Source: Planctomycetota bacterium (GTDB taxonomy: Bacteria; Planctomycetota; MHYJ01; WSZJ01; JACPWG01). Taken from it: a stretch of 64,000 nucleotides of DNA. Both the position numbers and the translations under genes were made by a program. Positions 8,465 to 17,520 of the stretch are shown piece by piece. Numbering within the stretch: the first letter of the stretch is position 1; the number at the start of each line of letters is the position of its first letter. Location of the stretch: assembly GCA_016197205.1 (NCBI GenBank), contig JACPWG010000035.1, positions 47,798 to 111,797 of the forward strand, written 5' to 3'. A model generated the notes under the pieces. The model searched no databases and was not told the origin of the DNA. It saw only the letters and a program-made list of their open reading frames with translations.

Positions 8465-9334
8465 CTACGAACGCGCCGGCAAAGCCCGTCGGAGGGCGCA
8501 GAGCAGCCGCTGCACGCGGGCGGCCCCCTGCGGGACGCCGTCGGCCTCGCGAAGAAGCTTCACCAGCGCGCTGCCGATGACGACGCCGTCCGCGATCCGC
8601 CCGATCCGGGCCGCCTGCTCTGGCCCGGCCACGCCGAACCCGACGCAGAGCGGGAGCTCCGTGACGCGTCGGGCGCGCGCGACGAACGCCTCGAGGTCGG
8701 ACGCGACCGACGCGCGAACGCCGGTCACGCCCGTCACCGACACCATGTACAGGAAGCCGCGCGATGCGCCGGCCAGCGCGCGCAGCCGGGCCGTCGGGCT
8801 CGTCGGCGCCGCGAGCTGCACGAGGTCCAGCCGCGCCGCGCGCACGCTCGGCAGCAGGTCGCGGCCCGCCTCCAGGCTGAGATCCGGAATGATCAGGCCC
8901 GCGACGCCCGCGGAGCGGATGCGGGCCAGCGAGAGCTCAAACCCGCCCGCGAGCAACACGTTCACGTAGGTCATGAGCACGATCGGGACGGACGCGCGCG
9001 CCGCGGAGGCCTCCGCGATCCGTAGGGCCCCGTCCAGCGTCATGCCGTTTTCGAGCGCGTGATGCGACGCCTGCTGGATCGCCGGCCCGTCGGCGAGCGG
9101 ATCGGAGAACGGAGACCCCAGCTCCAGGACGTCCGCGCCCGCGTCCACGGCCCGCGCAAGGAGGTCGCGCGTGGCCGCCGCGGAAGGGAACCCGGCCATG
9201 AAATACGGGATGAGGGCCGGGCGCCGCTCGGCGAGCAGGCGGGAGAAGCAGGCGGAGAGCGGGGAGCCCGCGAACGGGGTGCGGGGAGCTGGAGAATTTC
9301 GCGCTGCCGAGGCGGGGCGTGGGAAGGACGCCAT
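8465..9334 (-). CDS. trpA: Tryptophan synthase alpha subunit
   Basis: Splits indole-3-glycerol phosphate to indole and glyceraldehyde-3-phosphate; indole passes through the tunnel to TrpB. IPYFMAGFP, ELGSPFSDPLADGPAIQ (catalytic Glu and Asp), MTYVNVL, GLIIPDLSLE and VTGVTGVRA are the family blocks, and VCVGFGVA-type sequence (LPLCVGFGVAGPEQA) forms the phosphate site. The ATG at 9334 gives 289 residues with an N-terminal tail of roughly 30 residues before the barrel; an in-frame TTG at 9373 would lie inside an AT-rich repeat and is unlikely. The gene starts 28 bp after the trpB stop, within that repeat, so the ribosome site is poor, and coupling to TrpB translation is likely. Confidence 0.93.
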   Translation of the reverse strand: MASFPRPASAARNSPAPRTPFAGSPLSACFSRLLAERRPALIPYFMAGFPSAAATRDLLARAVDAGADVLELGSPFSDPLADGPAIQQASHHALENGMTLDGALRIAEASAARASVPIVLMTYVNVLLAGGFELSLARIRSAGVAGLIIPDLSLEAGRDLLPSVRAARLDLVQLAAPTSPTARLRALAGASRGFLYMVSVTGVTGVRASVASDLEAFVARARRVTELPLCVGFGVAGPEQAARIGRIADGVVIGSALVKLLREADGVPQGAARVQRLLCALRRALPARS

Positions 9335-9344
9335 GCTGCATCCC

Positions 9345-9386
9345 GATTTCAAATTGCAAATTTCAAAGGTCAAATTTCAAATTCGG
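9345..9386. repeat. AT-rich AAATTTGAAATTT-type repeat at the trpB-trpA junction
   Basis: A run of TTTCAAATTTCAAATTTGC-like units, strikingly AT-rich against its surroundings. It encodes the last residues and stop codon of TrpB (PNLKFDL) and abuts the trpA start. A second copy of the same repeat lies at 41377-41406, flanked by the same CCGAATTT edge, in a non-coding position. Confidence 0.8.
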
Positions 9387-10565
9387 TTTGGAGGCTCGCC
9401 GTACGGTCTCGACATCCTTGTCGCCGCGGCCGCTGAGGTTGATCACCAAGACCGCTCGGCGGCCAAGGCGGCGGGCGAGCTTGCGTCCGTAGGCGAGCGC
9501 GTGGGAGGACTCGAGCGCAGGGAGGATCCCCTCGAGGCGGCACAGCTCGTGGAAGGCCTCGAGCGCCTCCGCGTCGGTCACGGCGACGTACACGGCGCGG
9601 CCCGTGTCGCGGAGCCAGCTATGCTCCGGGCCCACGCCGGGGTAGTCGAGACCGGCCGAGATCGAGTGCGTCGGCTGGATCTGCCCCCGGGCGTCCTGCA
9701 GCAGGTAGCTGCGCGAGCCGTGGAGGACGCCTGGCCGCCCTTTCGACAGCGTGGCCGCGTGCCGGCCGGAGGCGAGACCGTCGCCGGCCGCTTCCACGCC
9801 GATGAGGCGAACAGATGCGTCCCGCACGAAGTCGGTGAAAATGCCGAGCGAGTTGCTGCCGCCGCCTACGCAGGCAACGACGGCGTCCGGCAGCCGACCT
9901 TCGGCGCGCCGGACCTGGCGGCGCGCCTCGCGTCCGATCACGGATTGGAATTCGCGCACGAGGATCGGATACGGGTGCGGTCCAACCGTGGACCCGATGA
10001 TGTAGTGCGTGTCGCGGACGTTCGTCACCCAGTCGCGGATCGCTTCGTTCGTCGCGTCCTTCAGCGTCTTCGTGCCGGAAGATACGGGGCGCACGCGCGC
10101 GCCCAGCAGCTCCATGCGGTACACGTTCGGCCGCTGGCGAGCCATGTCCTCCTCGCCCATGTAGACCTCGCAGTCGAGGCCGAGCAGGGCGGAAACCGTC
10201 GCGGTGGCGACGCCGTGCTGGCCCGCTCCCGTCTCGGCGATGATGCGGCTCTTCCGGAGGCGGCGAGCGAGCAGGCCCTGCCCCAGGCAATTGTTGATCT
10301 TGTGCGCGCCCGTGTGGTTCAGGTCCTCGCGCTTCAGGTAGACGCGCGCGCCCTTCCACGCGGCCGTCAGCCGGTCCGCCCGGTAGAGGGGCGTCGGTCG
10401 CCCCGAGTAGTCCGCTTGGAGCGCGGAGAGCTCCCGGACGAACGCCGGCTCGCGGCGATACCGCCTCCACGCGCGCTCCAATTCGGCCAGCGCGGGCATC
10501 AGGGTTTCGGGGACGAACTGGCCCCCGAACTCGCCGAAATACCCCCGGCGATCCGGTTGTCCCAC
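9363..10565 (-). CDS. trpB: Tryptophan synthase beta subunit
   Basis: PLP enzyme that condenses indole with serine to tryptophan. The GTG at 10565 has GGAGGA upstream and opens [20 protein letters not shown], the standard N-terminus; 400 residues is the usual length. [15 protein letters not shown] contains the PLP lysine, [17 protein letters not shown] (phosphate cup) and the sodium-site region are intact, so it is the classic TrpB1 type. The start lies 67 bp inside the trpF reading frame, an unusually long overlap, so the two are translationally linked. Its last codons fall in an AT-rich repeat (9345-9386), which suggests the original C-terminus was replaced by repeat sequence. Confidence 0.95.
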   Translation of the reverse strand: MGQPDRRGYFGEFGGQFVPETLMPALAELERAWRRYRREPAFVRELSALQADYSGRPTPLYRADRLTAAWKGARVYLKREDLNHTGAHKINNCLGQGLLARRLRKSRIIAETGAGQHGVATATVSALLGLDCEVYMGEEDMARQRPNVYRMELLGARVRPVSSGTKTLKDATNEAIRDWVTNVRDTHYIIGSTVGPHPYPILVREFQSVIGREARRQVRRAEGRLPDAVVACVGGGSNSLGIFTDFVRDASVRLIGVEAAGDGLASGRHAATLSKGRPGVLHGSRSYLLQDARGQIQPTHSISAGLDYPGVGPEHSWLRDTGRAVYVAVTDAEALEAFHELCRLEGILPALESSHALAYGRKLARRLGRRAVLVINLSGRGDKDVETVRRASKPNLKFDL

Positions 10566-11179
10566 GCTCGCACTTCCTCCACGAAGGCGCGCACCCGCGC
10601 CGCGTCCTTCCGTCCCGGCCGCGACTCGACGCCGCTCGAAACGTCCACGCCGAAAGGCCGCACTCGCTCCAGCGCCTCGGCGATGTTGCCCGGCGTCAGG
10701 CCGCCCGCGAGGAGGATCCGTCCGCGGCCGGCCGCACGCGCGGCGATGTCCCAGTTGAAGGTCCGCCCGGTGCCGCCGGCGCTTCCCTCGACGTGCGCAT
10801 CGAGCAGTACTTCGTAGCCGCCCGCCCGGAACCGGTCGGCCTCCGGCAGCACCGAGTCGTCCCGCACGCGAAAGGCCTTCCAGCAGTCCACGCCCGCGTG
10901 CTCCATGAAGTCGATTCCCTCGGAGCCGTGAAGCTGCGCGATGTCGAGCCCGACCACCTGCGAAGTCACGGCGACGACGTCCGGCGGCGCGTCCACGAAC
11001 ACGCCGACGGCGACCAGGTCGCGCGCGCATGCGTCGAGAATCTCGCTCGCGAGCCGGGCTTCGATCTTGCGCGGGCTCTCGGGCCAGAACACGAAGCCGA
11101 GGGCGTCCGCGCCCGCGTCGCAGGCCGCGCGCGCGTCTTCGAGGCAGGTGATGCCGCAGATTTTTATGAAGGTCGCCAT
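10499..11179 (-). CDS. trpF: Phosphoribosylanthranilate isomerase
   Basis: Amadori rearrangement of PRA to CdRP, third dedicated step to tryptophan. [16 protein letters not shown] with the catalytic Cys opens the protein at ATG 11179; [36 protein letters not shown](EGSAGGTG)RTFNW with the catalytic Asp, [10 protein letters not shown] and [10 protein letters not shown] follow in the family order. 226 residues, of which the final 20 overlap the trpB start. A gap of 132 bp to trpC carries a dispersed repeat, the largest gap inside the trp part of the cluster. Confidence 0.94.
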   Translation of the reverse strand: MATFIKICGITCLEDARAACDAGADALGFVFWPESPRKIEARLASEILDACARDLVAVGVFVDAPPDVVAVTSQVVGLDIAQLHGSEGIDFMEHAGVDCWKAFRVRDDSVLPEADRFRAGGYEVLLDAHVEGSAGGTGRTFNWDIAARAAGRGRILLAGGLTPGNIAEALERVRPFGVDVSSGVESRPGRKDAARVRAFVEEVRAWDNRIAGGISASSGASSSPKP

Positions 11180-11228
11180 GCGCTGAGATCCGTTTCGAGA
11201 CTGGGCAGGCCGTGTTGGATGGACGGGG

Positions 11229-11262
11229 GGATTCACCACAGAGACGCGGAGACGCTGAGGGT
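11229..11262. repeat. Dispersed CACAGAGACGCGGAGACG repeat
   Basis: CACCACAGAGACGCGGAGAC lies in the gap between trpC and trpF. A second copy is at 41438-41467. This sequence is of the type scattered in many environmental bacterial genomes and has no coding content. Confidence 0.7.
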
Positions 11263-11311
11263 TTTCGAATGAGGGAGAGCCAGGAACCGATTCACGTGAC
11301 TTCGGGACGAT

Positions 11312-12082
11312 TCAGCCCAAGAGCTGGCGGATTTTTCTACCGGGATCGTCGGAGGTCACGATGGCCTCGCCGACCAGCACCGCATGCGCGCCGAGCTGTC
11401 CGTAGCGCAGGACGTCGGCCCGCGTGGAGACGCCGCTCTCCGCGACGAGCAGGACGCCGGCGGGCACGCGCGGGGCCAGCCGCGCGGTCAGGTCGCGGTC
11501 CACCTGGAAGGTCACGAGGTCGCGGTGATTCACGCCGACGGCGCCGGCCTCCACGCCGAGGGCGAGGTCCAGCTCTCGCTCGTCGTGCACCTCCACGAGC
11601 GGGAAGAGCCCCAGGGCGCGCGCCTCGCCCGCCATGCGTCGGAGGCCTTCCGGTCCGAGCGCCCGCACGATGAGAAGCGCCGCGTCCGCGCCGTGCGCGC
11701 GCGCCTCCGCGAGCTGGTAGGGCTCCAGGAGAAAGTCCTTGCGCAGGAGCGGCACTTCGGTTTCGGTTCGGGCCTCCGCCAGGTCCTGCAGGCTGCCTTT
11801 GAAGAACTCCGGCTCCGTGAGCACGGAGATCGCGTGCGCGCCGGCCTCTTCGTAGACCCGGGCGAAATGGCCCGCGCGAAGCCCGAGGTTCAGGCTCCCC
11901 TTCGACGGGGAGGCGCGCTTGATCTCCGCGAGGAGCGCCACGGGCGCCCCCGCGCGCAGGGCCGAGAGGAAGTCGCGGGCGGGCGGTGCGCCGGCGGCTC
12001 GTGCCCGGAGTTCCGCTTCCGGGAGCTTCGCGCGCGCCGCGTCGAGGCGCTTGCGGGTCGACGCGAGCAGGGCGTCAAGCAT
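11312..12082 (-). CDS. trpC: Indole-3-glycerol-phosphate synthase
   Basis: Closes the indole ring from CdRP. 256 residues, a single-function TIM barrel. VALLAEIKRASPSKG carries the catalytic lysine, LTEPEFFKGSLQDL, LLRKDFLLEPYQL (second catalytic Lys), LVEVHDERELD, GVNHRDLVTFQVD and LVAESGV follow. The ATG at 12082 overlaps the trpD stop by 8 bp, so the two are coupled. Downstream, a 132-bp gap leads to trpF. Confidence 0.95.
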   Translation of the reverse strand: MLDALLASTRKRLDAARAKLPEAELRARAAGAPPARDFLSALRAGAPVALLAEIKRASPSKGSLNLGLRAGHFARVYEEAGAHAISVLTEPEFFKGSLQDLAEARTETEVPLLRKDFLLEPYQLAEARAHGADAALLIVRALGPEGLRRMAGEARALGLFPLVEVHDERELDLALGVEAGAVGVNHRDLVTFQVDRDLTARLAPRVPAGVLLVAESGVSTRADVLRYGQLGAHAVLVGEAIVTSDDPGRKIRQLLG

Positions 12083-13088
12083 GCGAAACCTCGCGCAGAC
12101 GGTTCAGCGCGGCAAGCGCTTTGCCCGAATCGAGCGACTCGAAGGCTAGCGTGAGCGCGGCGCGCGGGTCGGCGGCGCGCCCGCACACCCAGAGGGCGAG
12201 CGCCGCGGACAAGGCGACCGTGTCGCGTCTCGGGCCTTTTTCGCCGCCCAGGATTCGCAGCAGAATTTCGGCATTCTCAACGGCGTCGCCGCCCCGCAGC
12301 GCTTCCAGCCCGACCGCCGGCAGGCCGAGTTCCGCGGGATCGATCGTCATGGCGACGCGCTCCCCGGCGCGCACGTCGATCGCATGCGTCACGCCGACGG
12401 TCGTCGCCTCATCGAGTCCGCTCGCGCCGTGGACGACGAGCGCCCGTCGCACGCCCACGCGGGCAAGGATGCGCGCCGCGCGGTCCAGCAGGCCGCGGTC
12501 GAAGACTCCCATGACCTGGTAGGCCGGTCGTGCCGGATTGCACAAGGGGCCGAGGAAGTTGAAGACGCTTCGGAACCCCAGCTCCCGGCGCGGCGCCGAG
12601 GCATGTCGGAGCGCGGGGTGATAGGCCGGCGCGTACAGGAAGGCCATCCCGGCCTCGCGCAGGCAACGCGCCGCCTGCTCCGGGGAGCACTCGACCCGGA
12701 CGCCGAGGGCCTCGAGTACGTCCGCGCTGCCGCACCGGCTCGACACCGACCGGTTGCCGTGCTTGGCCACGCGCGCGCCCGCGCCCGCCGCCACGAAGGC
12801 CGCGGCCGTCGAGATGTTGAAGGTCGAGGCGCCGTCGCCGCCGGTCCCGCAGGTGTCGACGAGGTCGTCGCCGAGGTCCGCAGGCAGGCGGACGGCCGCC
12901 TCGCGCATCGCCTGCACGAAGCCGGCCACCTCCTCGGTGGTCTCCCCTTTTCGGCGCAGGCCCATGAGGAGCGCGCCGATTTGCGCCGGTGAGGCCGCGC
13001 CCTGGAGCACTTCGCGCAGGCAGGCGGAGGCCTGGTCCTCGGAGAGGTCACGTCCCTCCGAGAGGAGGAGGAGCGCGTCGCGGATCAT
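12075..13088 (-). CDS. trpD: Anthranilate phosphoribosyltransferase
   Basis: Transfers phosphoribosyl from PRPP to anthranilate. 337 residues. [23 protein letters not shown] N-domain, then [17 protein letters not shown] (PRPP-binding glycine-rich loop), KHGNRSVSS(RCGSAD)VLEALG, and [12 protein letters not shown], all diagnostic. Not fused to TrpG. Overlaps trpG upstream by 4 bp (ATGA) and trpC downstream by 8 bp. Confidence 0.95.
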   Translation of the reverse strand: MIRDALLLLSEGRDLSEDQASACLREVLQGAASPAQIGALLMGLRRKGETTEEVAGFVQAMREAAVRLPADLGDDLVDTCGTGGDGASTFNISTAAAFVAAGAGARVAKHGNRSVSSRCGSADVLEALGVRVECSPEQAARCLREAGMAFLYAPAYHPALRHASAPRRELGFRSVFNFLGPLCNPARPAYQVMGVFDRGLLDRAARILARVGVRRALVVHGASGLDEATTVGVTHAIDVRAGERVAMTIDPAELGLPAVGLEALRGGDAVENAEILLRILGGEKGPRRDTVALSAALALWVCGRAADPRAALTLAFESLDSGKALAALNRLREVSHA

Positions 13089-13651
13089 CGGAGGTCGAGG
13101 AAATTCTGGAGGACGGTCTTGCCGACGGTCGTGAGCACCGACTCGGGATGGAACTGGACGCCCTCGACCGGCGAGCCTTTGAGCCGGATCCCCATGATCT
13201 CCCCTTCCGACGTGTGCGACGTGACCACGAGTTTCGCGGGCAGGGACTCCTCACGGACGATGAGCGAGTGGTAGCGGGTCGCAGCGAAAGGGTTCGGCAG
13301 GCCGCGGTAAATCCCCTTCCCGTCGTGGTAGACGAGGGAGACCTTGCCGTGCATCATGCGGTCGGCGCGGTTCACTTCCCCGCCGAAGCAATACGCGAGG
13401 CATTGATGACCGAGGCAGACGCCGAGGACGGGGATCTTGTCCGCGAAATGCTGGATGAGGTCGTTCGACACGCCGGCGTCCGCGGGCCCGCCGGGCCCGG
13501 GGGAGATCACGAGGTGGGTCGGGCGGAGGGCGATCGCCTCGGCGAGCGGCAGCTTGTCGTTGCGGAAGACCTGGAGCGGCCGGCCCATCTCGCCGAAAAC
13601 CTGCACCAGGTTGTAGGTGAAGCTGTCGTAGTTGTCGATGATGAGGATCAT
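13085..13651 (-). CDS. trpG: Anthranilate synthase component II (glutamine amidotransferase)
   Basis: Releases ammonia from glutamine for TrpE. 188 residues. [17 protein letters not shown] start, [11 protein letters not shown] oxyanion region, GVCLGHQ with the nucleophile Cys, and VQFHPES with the catalytic His-Glu pair. The same family can serve 4-amino-4-deoxychorismate synthase (PabA); with no other copy here it may serve both. ATG at 13651 overlaps the trpE stop by one base and its own stop overlaps trpD by 4 bp, so the three are tightly coupled. Confidence 0.94.
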   Translation of the reverse strand: MILIIDNYDSFTYNLVQVFGEMGRPLQVFRNDKLPLAEAIALRPTHLVISPGPGGPADAGVSNDLIQHFADKIPVLGVCLGHQCLAYCFGGEVNRADRMMHGKVSLVYHDGKGIYRGLPNPFAATRYHSLIVREESLPAKLVVTSHTSEGEIMGIRLKGSPVEGVQFHPESVLTTVGKTVLQNFLDLR

Positions 13652-15117
13652 CAGAAGCCCTCGGAGGCGAGCAGCACGGCGCTCTTGAGCGCCTCCATTT
13701 TGTTCAGCGTCTCCTGCCACTCCTTCTCCGGGACGGAGTCCGCCACGATGCCGGCGCCCGCTTGGAGGTAGGCCGTGTCCCCCTTGATGACGATCGTCCG
13801 GATCGTGATGCAGAAATCCGCCTCGCCGTTCAGCCCGAAGTACCCGACCGAACCCGCGTAGGGTCCGCGCTCCGTGGGCTCCAGCTCTTCGATGAGCTGC
13901 ATGGCGCGGACCTTCGGAGCGCCCGTGACCGTGCCGGCGGGGAAGCTCATGCGCACGAGGTCGAAGGCGTCCCGGCCCGCGGTGAGGCGCCCGACGACCT
14001 GCGACACGATGTGCATGACGTGGGAGTACTTCTCGATGGAGAAGAGCTCCGTCACCTTGACCGTGCCGAAATCGCAGACGCGGCCGAGATCGTTGCGCGC
14101 GAGGTCGACGAGCATGACGTGCTCGGCCTTTTCTTTTTCGTCCGCGAGCAGCTCGGCGGCGAGGACGCGGTCCTCCTCCTCGGTGGGGCCGCGGGGGCGG
14201 GTGCCGGCGATGGGCCGGATCGTGGCCACGCGGTTCTCGAGCTTGACCAGCATCTCGGGGGAGGACCCCACGAGGTGCAGATGCCCGAAATCGAGGTAGA
14301 ACATGTACGGAGAGGGGTTGAGGGAGCGAAGCGCGCGGTAGAGCTGGAACGGAGGCACCTCGACCTTGCACGTGGCGCGCTGGGAGAGGACGATCTGGTA
14401 CGCATCCCCGGAGCGGATGTACTCTTTCGCCTTGCCGACCGCGTCGCAGAAGCCGTCCTTGGCGGGGGTCGATGTGAATTCGAGCTTGGAGGCGTCGGAG
14501 CGGAAGGCGATCATGGGGTCGAGGGGGGCGGTGCGGAGGATGTGGATGAGGCGCTCGAGCCGGTCGTGGGCCTCGCTCTCGGAGAGGCCGGCGCCGCCGG
14601 CGAGCGCCACGAGGAGGATCTTCCGCTTGATGTGGTCGAAGACCACCAGCGTATCGACGAGGTAGAACATGCAGAGCGGAATGCCCAGGCCCTCTTTGAT
14701 GCGGTCGGGGATCGGTTCGAGGCGGCGCGCGTAGTCGTAGCTGACGTAGCCGACCGCCCCCCCGAGCAGCCGGGGGACCGACGCGTTGCGCTGGATCTCA
14801 TATGTGCCCAGCGTCCGCTTGAGGTGCTCGAGCGGGTCGCCGCCTTTGAGCGGGATCTCCTCGAGTTTCCCCGTGTGGTCCCAGACGTGGATCGTGTCGT
14901 CGTTCACCTGGAAGAGCTTGAGGAAGCTCCCGCCGATGAACGAGTAGCGGCCGAGGTTCTCCCCCTGCTCCACGCTTTCCAGCAGGAAGCGCGCGCCGTG
15001 GGCCCGCAGCTTCAGGAAGGCGGAGACCGGCGTCTCGAGATCGGCCGGCACCTCCTTGATGATGGCGGTGAGCTTCTGCGGGCCGATCGGGACCTGGCGC
15101 GTGGCTTCGCGGGTCAT
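13651..15117 (-). CDS. trpE: Anthranilate synthase component I
   Basis: Converts chorismate to anthranilate using ammonia from TrpG; first tryptophan-specific step. 488 residues. The N-domain has [17 protein letters not shown], the LLES element that binds tryptophan for feedback inhibition. The chorismate-binding domain has [64 protein letters not shown] and YAGSVGYFG. All are conserved, so the enzyme should be active and feedback-regulated. First gene of the supraoperon, about 90 bp downstream of a good promoter; TGAGG is the only ribosome site. Confidence 0.96.
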   Translation of the reverse strand: MTREATRQVPIGPQKLTAIIKEVPADLETPVSAFLKLRAHGARFLLESVEQGENLGRYSFIGGSFLKLFQVNDDTIHVWDHTGKLEEIPLKGGDPLEHLKRTLGTYEIQRNASVPRLLGGAVGYVSYDYARRLEPIPDRIKEGLGIPLCMFYLVDTLVVFDHIKRKILLVALAGGAGLSESEAHDRLERLIHILRTAPLDPMIAFRSDASKLEFTSTPAKDGFCDAVGKAKEYIRSGDAYQIVLSQRATCKVEVPPFQLYRALRSLNPSPYMFYLDFGHLHLVGSSPEMLVKLENRVATIRPIAGTRPRGPTEEEDRVLAAELLADEKEKAEHVMLVDLARNDLGRVCDFGTVKVTELFSIEKYSHVMHIVSQVVGRLTAGRDAFDLVRMSFPAGTVTGAPKVRAMQLIEELEPTERGPYAGSVGYFGLNGEADFCITIRTIVIKGDTAYLQAGAGIVADSVPEKEWQETLNKMEALKSAVLLASEGF

Positions 15118-15214
15118 GCTTGGGCCTCAGGCCGTGACGGTGTGGCGCGGGCCGCCCGAAAATAAAAGTGGACGGCGGCCGATGTGGGCTCGGCGTCCTC
15201 GGAGGGAAGGCGGC

Positions 15215-15242
15215 ATTATACGCGGGGAGGGGAGGGATTCAA
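15215..15242 (-). promoter_or_regulatory. Promoter of the trp/aromatic supraoperon
   Basis: On the minus strand TTGAAT is followed after 16 bp by a perfect TATAAT (plus-strand positions 15215-15220), about 98 bp upstream of the trpE start. It is the only sequence of this quality before trpE. The roughly 90-nt leader has no obvious Trp-rich leader peptide or terminator hairpin, so control may be at the promoter or by feedback. Confidence 0.75.
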
Positions 15243-15346
15243 CCAATTTCCCGGGTCGGGGAGAGGCCTGGTGGGCCTTCCCACTCGATCCTGGGTGTGC
15301 ACGACATGGGGACGATGGAAGCGGAACGGGTCCGCGACGGAACCAC

Positions 15347-15510
15347 GGAACCGCAACCGTGAGGGAGCGGTCTCCGCGCGTTCTTCCAGAGCCGCGGATT
15401 CGACCTCGCGGCCCGGTGGGTTCGCGGGGCGCTCCCCTGCGGGACGGCGGCCTCGAACCGGAGGGCATGGCGGAACGCCCCCAGACCGCTCCCTCACGGT
15501 CGCGGTTCGG
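15347..15510. repeat. Inverted pair of REP-like units (CCGCGACCGTGAGGGAGCGG family)
   Basis: Two REP-like units face each other: 15347-15373 forward and 15483-15510 as its reverse complement, enclosing about 110 bp. Each unit has short complementary edges (ACCGC / GCGGT). Further copies occur at 16901, 31487, 31731, 41160, 43024 and 50979. No gene lies in 15243-15576; apart from these repeats nothing is recognisable there. Confidence 0.85.
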
Positions 15511-15576
15511 TTTCAACGCGGGACGCGCGTGCGACGGGAACGGAGGACCTACCGAAACGACATGGAAGGCCCACTC

Positions 15577-15707
15577 GTGGCCCGTTGACGAAGTCCAGAC
15601 ACGATGCCTGGGGGCGCGGGCCTCCGGCCCGCGCGAACGGCCGCATGGGTTACGACCCGCCGTGACAGAGTTGACGACCGTGTCCGAAGTTGGTCAACGG
15701 GCCACTA
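15577..15707. repeat. MITE-like palindromic element, family 1, copy A
   Basis: 131-bp element with 26-bp imperfect terminal inverted repeats (GTGGCCCGTTGACGAAG at the left, its complement at the right) and an inner palindrome GCGCGGGCCTCCGGCCCGCG. The right end supplies the TAG stop codon of miaA (15705-15707). Other copies: 34614-34745 and 61522-61653. Confidence 0.85.
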
Positions 15708-16673
15708 GGAATTCGGGGCGGCGAGGACCGCCTCGATGCGTGCAGCCACGGAAGCTGCGGTGTCCCCGGAGGAGAGGTCGAGCCAGTGGACGTCGGGGAA
15801 GGAGCGAAACCACGTCATCTGGCGCCGGGCGAAGCGACGAGTACGCTGGGCGACGAGCGCGACCGTCTCGGGCAGCGGTCTCACGCCGTGCAGGTGCTCG
15901 ACGACTTCGCGGTAGCCGAGCGCCTGGGCGGCCTCGCGGCCCAGGCCGCGAGGGTCGGCAAGCAGGCCGCGGACCTCCTCGACGAGCCCCTGGGTGAACA
16001 TGCGTTCCACGCGCTCGTGGATGCGGCGGTCGAGGGAGTCGGGCGTCCAGCGGAGGCCGACCAGGAGCACGCTCCCAGCGCGTGGAGCGGCGGGCTGGAC
16101 CTGGAAACTGGAGAGCGCGCGGCCGGTGGCGCGCCAGACTTCCAGCGCGCGGACGATCCGCTTGGCGTCGTTCGGGTGGAGTCGGGCGGCGGTGGCGGGA
16201 TCGCACGCGGCCAGCTCGGCGTGCAGGGCCGACAGCTCGCCGGCGGCCACGCGCGCCTCCAGCGCGCCGCGCACGGCGGCATCGACGGGCGGACCCTCGA
16301 AAATCCCCACCATGAGCGCGCGCACGTAAAGGCCGGTCCCTCCGACGAGGAGCGGGAGACGCCCGCGCGCGGCGACTGCAGCTCGGGCGCGCCCGGCCTC
16401 CGAGACGAAACGCGCGACGTTCCAGCGCTCCCACGGCTCCGCCACGTCGATCAAGTGGTGCGGAACGGACCTGCGCTCCTCCGGCGTCGGCTTCGCGGTC
16501 CCGACGTCCATCCCCCGATAGACTTTCATCGAGTCGACCGAGAGTACTTCGAGGGGCACGCGTGCGGCCAACGCGCGTGCGGCCGCGCCCTTGCCGGACG
16601 CGGTCTGCCCCAGGAGGAAAACGAGCGGCGCGTCAGGGCCGAAGAGTCGAGCTTCCACCTGCCTCCCCGCCAA
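15705..16673 (-). CDS. miaA: tRNA dimethylallyltransferase
   Basis: Adds the dimethylallyl group to N6 of A37 in tRNAs that read codons starting with U. FLLGQTASGKGAAA is the P-loop, VLSVDSMKVYRGMDVGTAKP the substrate-binding block (Asp and Thr conserved), HHLIDVAEP, LVGGTGLYVRALM and NDAKRIVRALEV follow; QRTRRFARRQMTWFR marks the C-terminus. 322 residues from the TTG at 16673; a GTG five codons later has a closer GGGGAGG and may be the true start. The last codons and the stop (EAVLAAPNS-stop) touch a palindromic repeat whose first triplet is the stop. It is transcribed alone. Confidence 0.93.
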   Translation of the reverse strand: MAGRQVEARLFGPDAPLVFLLGQTASGKGAAARALAARVPLEVLSVDSMKVYRGMDVGTAKPTPEERRSVPHHLIDVAEPWERWNVARFVSEAGRARAAVAARGRLPLLVGGTGLYVRALMVGIFEGPPVDAAVRGALEARVAAGELSALHAELAACDPATAARLHPNDAKRIVRALEVWRATGRALSSFQVQPAAPRAGSVLLVGLRWTPDSLDRRIHERVERMFTQGLVEEVRGLLADPRGLGREAAQALGYREVVEHLHGVRPLPETVALVAQRTRRFARRQMTWFRSFPDVHWLDLSSGDTAASVAARIEAVLAAPNS

Positions 16674-16711
16674 GGGACGCCGAGTACTCCGACGCAGGGG
16701 TTCGCTGCCTT

Positions 16712-16790
16712 ATTCTGACAGGAGCAAAGGATGGACTGGTTGTTTCTCTCCCTATCCCGTTCATCCTGTGATCCTGTCAGAAAGCAGGCA
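16712..16790. repeat. Inverted repeat with CTGACAGGA / TCCTGTCAG arms
   Basis: TTCTGACAGGA near 16717 is repeated in inverse as TCCTGTCAGAA near 16784, with CATCCTGTGATCCTG between. This CCTGTTCATCCTGTCA-type motif is a dispersed repeat in many environmental genomes. It lies upstream of miaA; no coding content. Confidence 0.6.
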
Positions 16791-16900
16791 TGGGTCATCG
16801 GACTTGCGAAATGGCCCACGAGCCGAATGGGCTCGAATCGCCCCCAGGGCGGTCGTGCGCAGGGGGGCGGATCGCACCCTGGGGGGACGAAGGACGCCTC

Positions 16901-16929
16901 GAGGCCGCTCCCTCACGGTCGCGGTTTGG
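16901..16929. repeat. REP-like unit (CCGCTCCCTCACGGTCGCGG)
   Basis: Single copy of the family described at 15347, in inverse orientation, 15 bp beyond the end of the TIGR04073 gene; possibly acts as a transcript end for that gene. Confidence 0.75.
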
Positions 16930-16943
16930 TGCTGGATCCGCCG

Positions 16944-17375
16944 CTAGTCGAACACGAGCGCCGGCTCGAGGATGGGCTTGTAGTCTTCCGGGAACGGTGC
17001 AAAAAAAAGTCCGGCCTCGAGCACGCCGGCGGCGGTGCGTGCCACCGCCATGCCGATTCCCTTCAGGAAGCCGATGGTCGCGCCTTTGCCGGCGCCGTCC
17101 TCCTTGGCGGTGCGCGCGATCTGCTTCGGGATTTCGATCCAGCCGGTCAGGATGTTCAGCAGCCCGCGCGTGAACTTGCTGACCATGAGCGAGGTGGACG
17201 ACTCGCTGCCGGTGTCGGGCCGGTCCCAGGCCCGCTTCACTTCCTTCTGCTCGTACTTCTGGACAGGGTTCGGCGTCCCGCCGCGCGGGCGCGTGTCGTC
17301 GTCGGCAAGCGCCTGGGGGGCGAAGACGAAGAAGGCGGACCCGAGGACCGCCGCGACGAGAAATCTGCGGAGCAT
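16944..17375 (-). CDS. Exosortase system-associated protein, TIGR04073 family
   Basis: Small exported protein (143 residues) of unknown function that co-occurs with exosortase/PEP-CTERM systems. A signal peptide spans residues 1-24 (LRRFLVAAVLGSAFFVFAPQ, cleavage after ALA). The mature part shows the family core: KFTRGLLNILTGWIEIPKQI, a Gly-rich hydrophobic stretch GKGATIGFLKGIGMAVART and the ending FPEDYKPILEPALVFD. A hydrophobic amphipathic segment suggests envelope association. ATG 17375 has GGGAGGAG upstream. It stands alone; no exosortase gene is in this window, but its presence predicts one elsewhere. Confidence 0.82.
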   Translation of the reverse strand: MLRRFLVAAVLGSAFFVFAPQALADDDTRPRGGTPNPVQKYEQKEVKRAWDRPDTGSESSTSLMVSKFTRGLLNILTGWIEIPKQIARTAKEDGAGKGATIGFLKGIGMAVARTAAGVLEAGLFFAPFPEDYKPILEPALVFD

Positions 17376-17520
17376 GACTCACTCCTCCCTGCTTTGGCGG
17401 GCCGGCCGCCGTTCTCCTTTCCACGGGACCGGGGAGCGCCGGACCAACCGGGCGCTTCCTCCGTCCCTCTGGATTATCGGAAAGGGGGGGAGAAGCCTTG
17501 AGTCCGTCCGCCCGCGGTCT

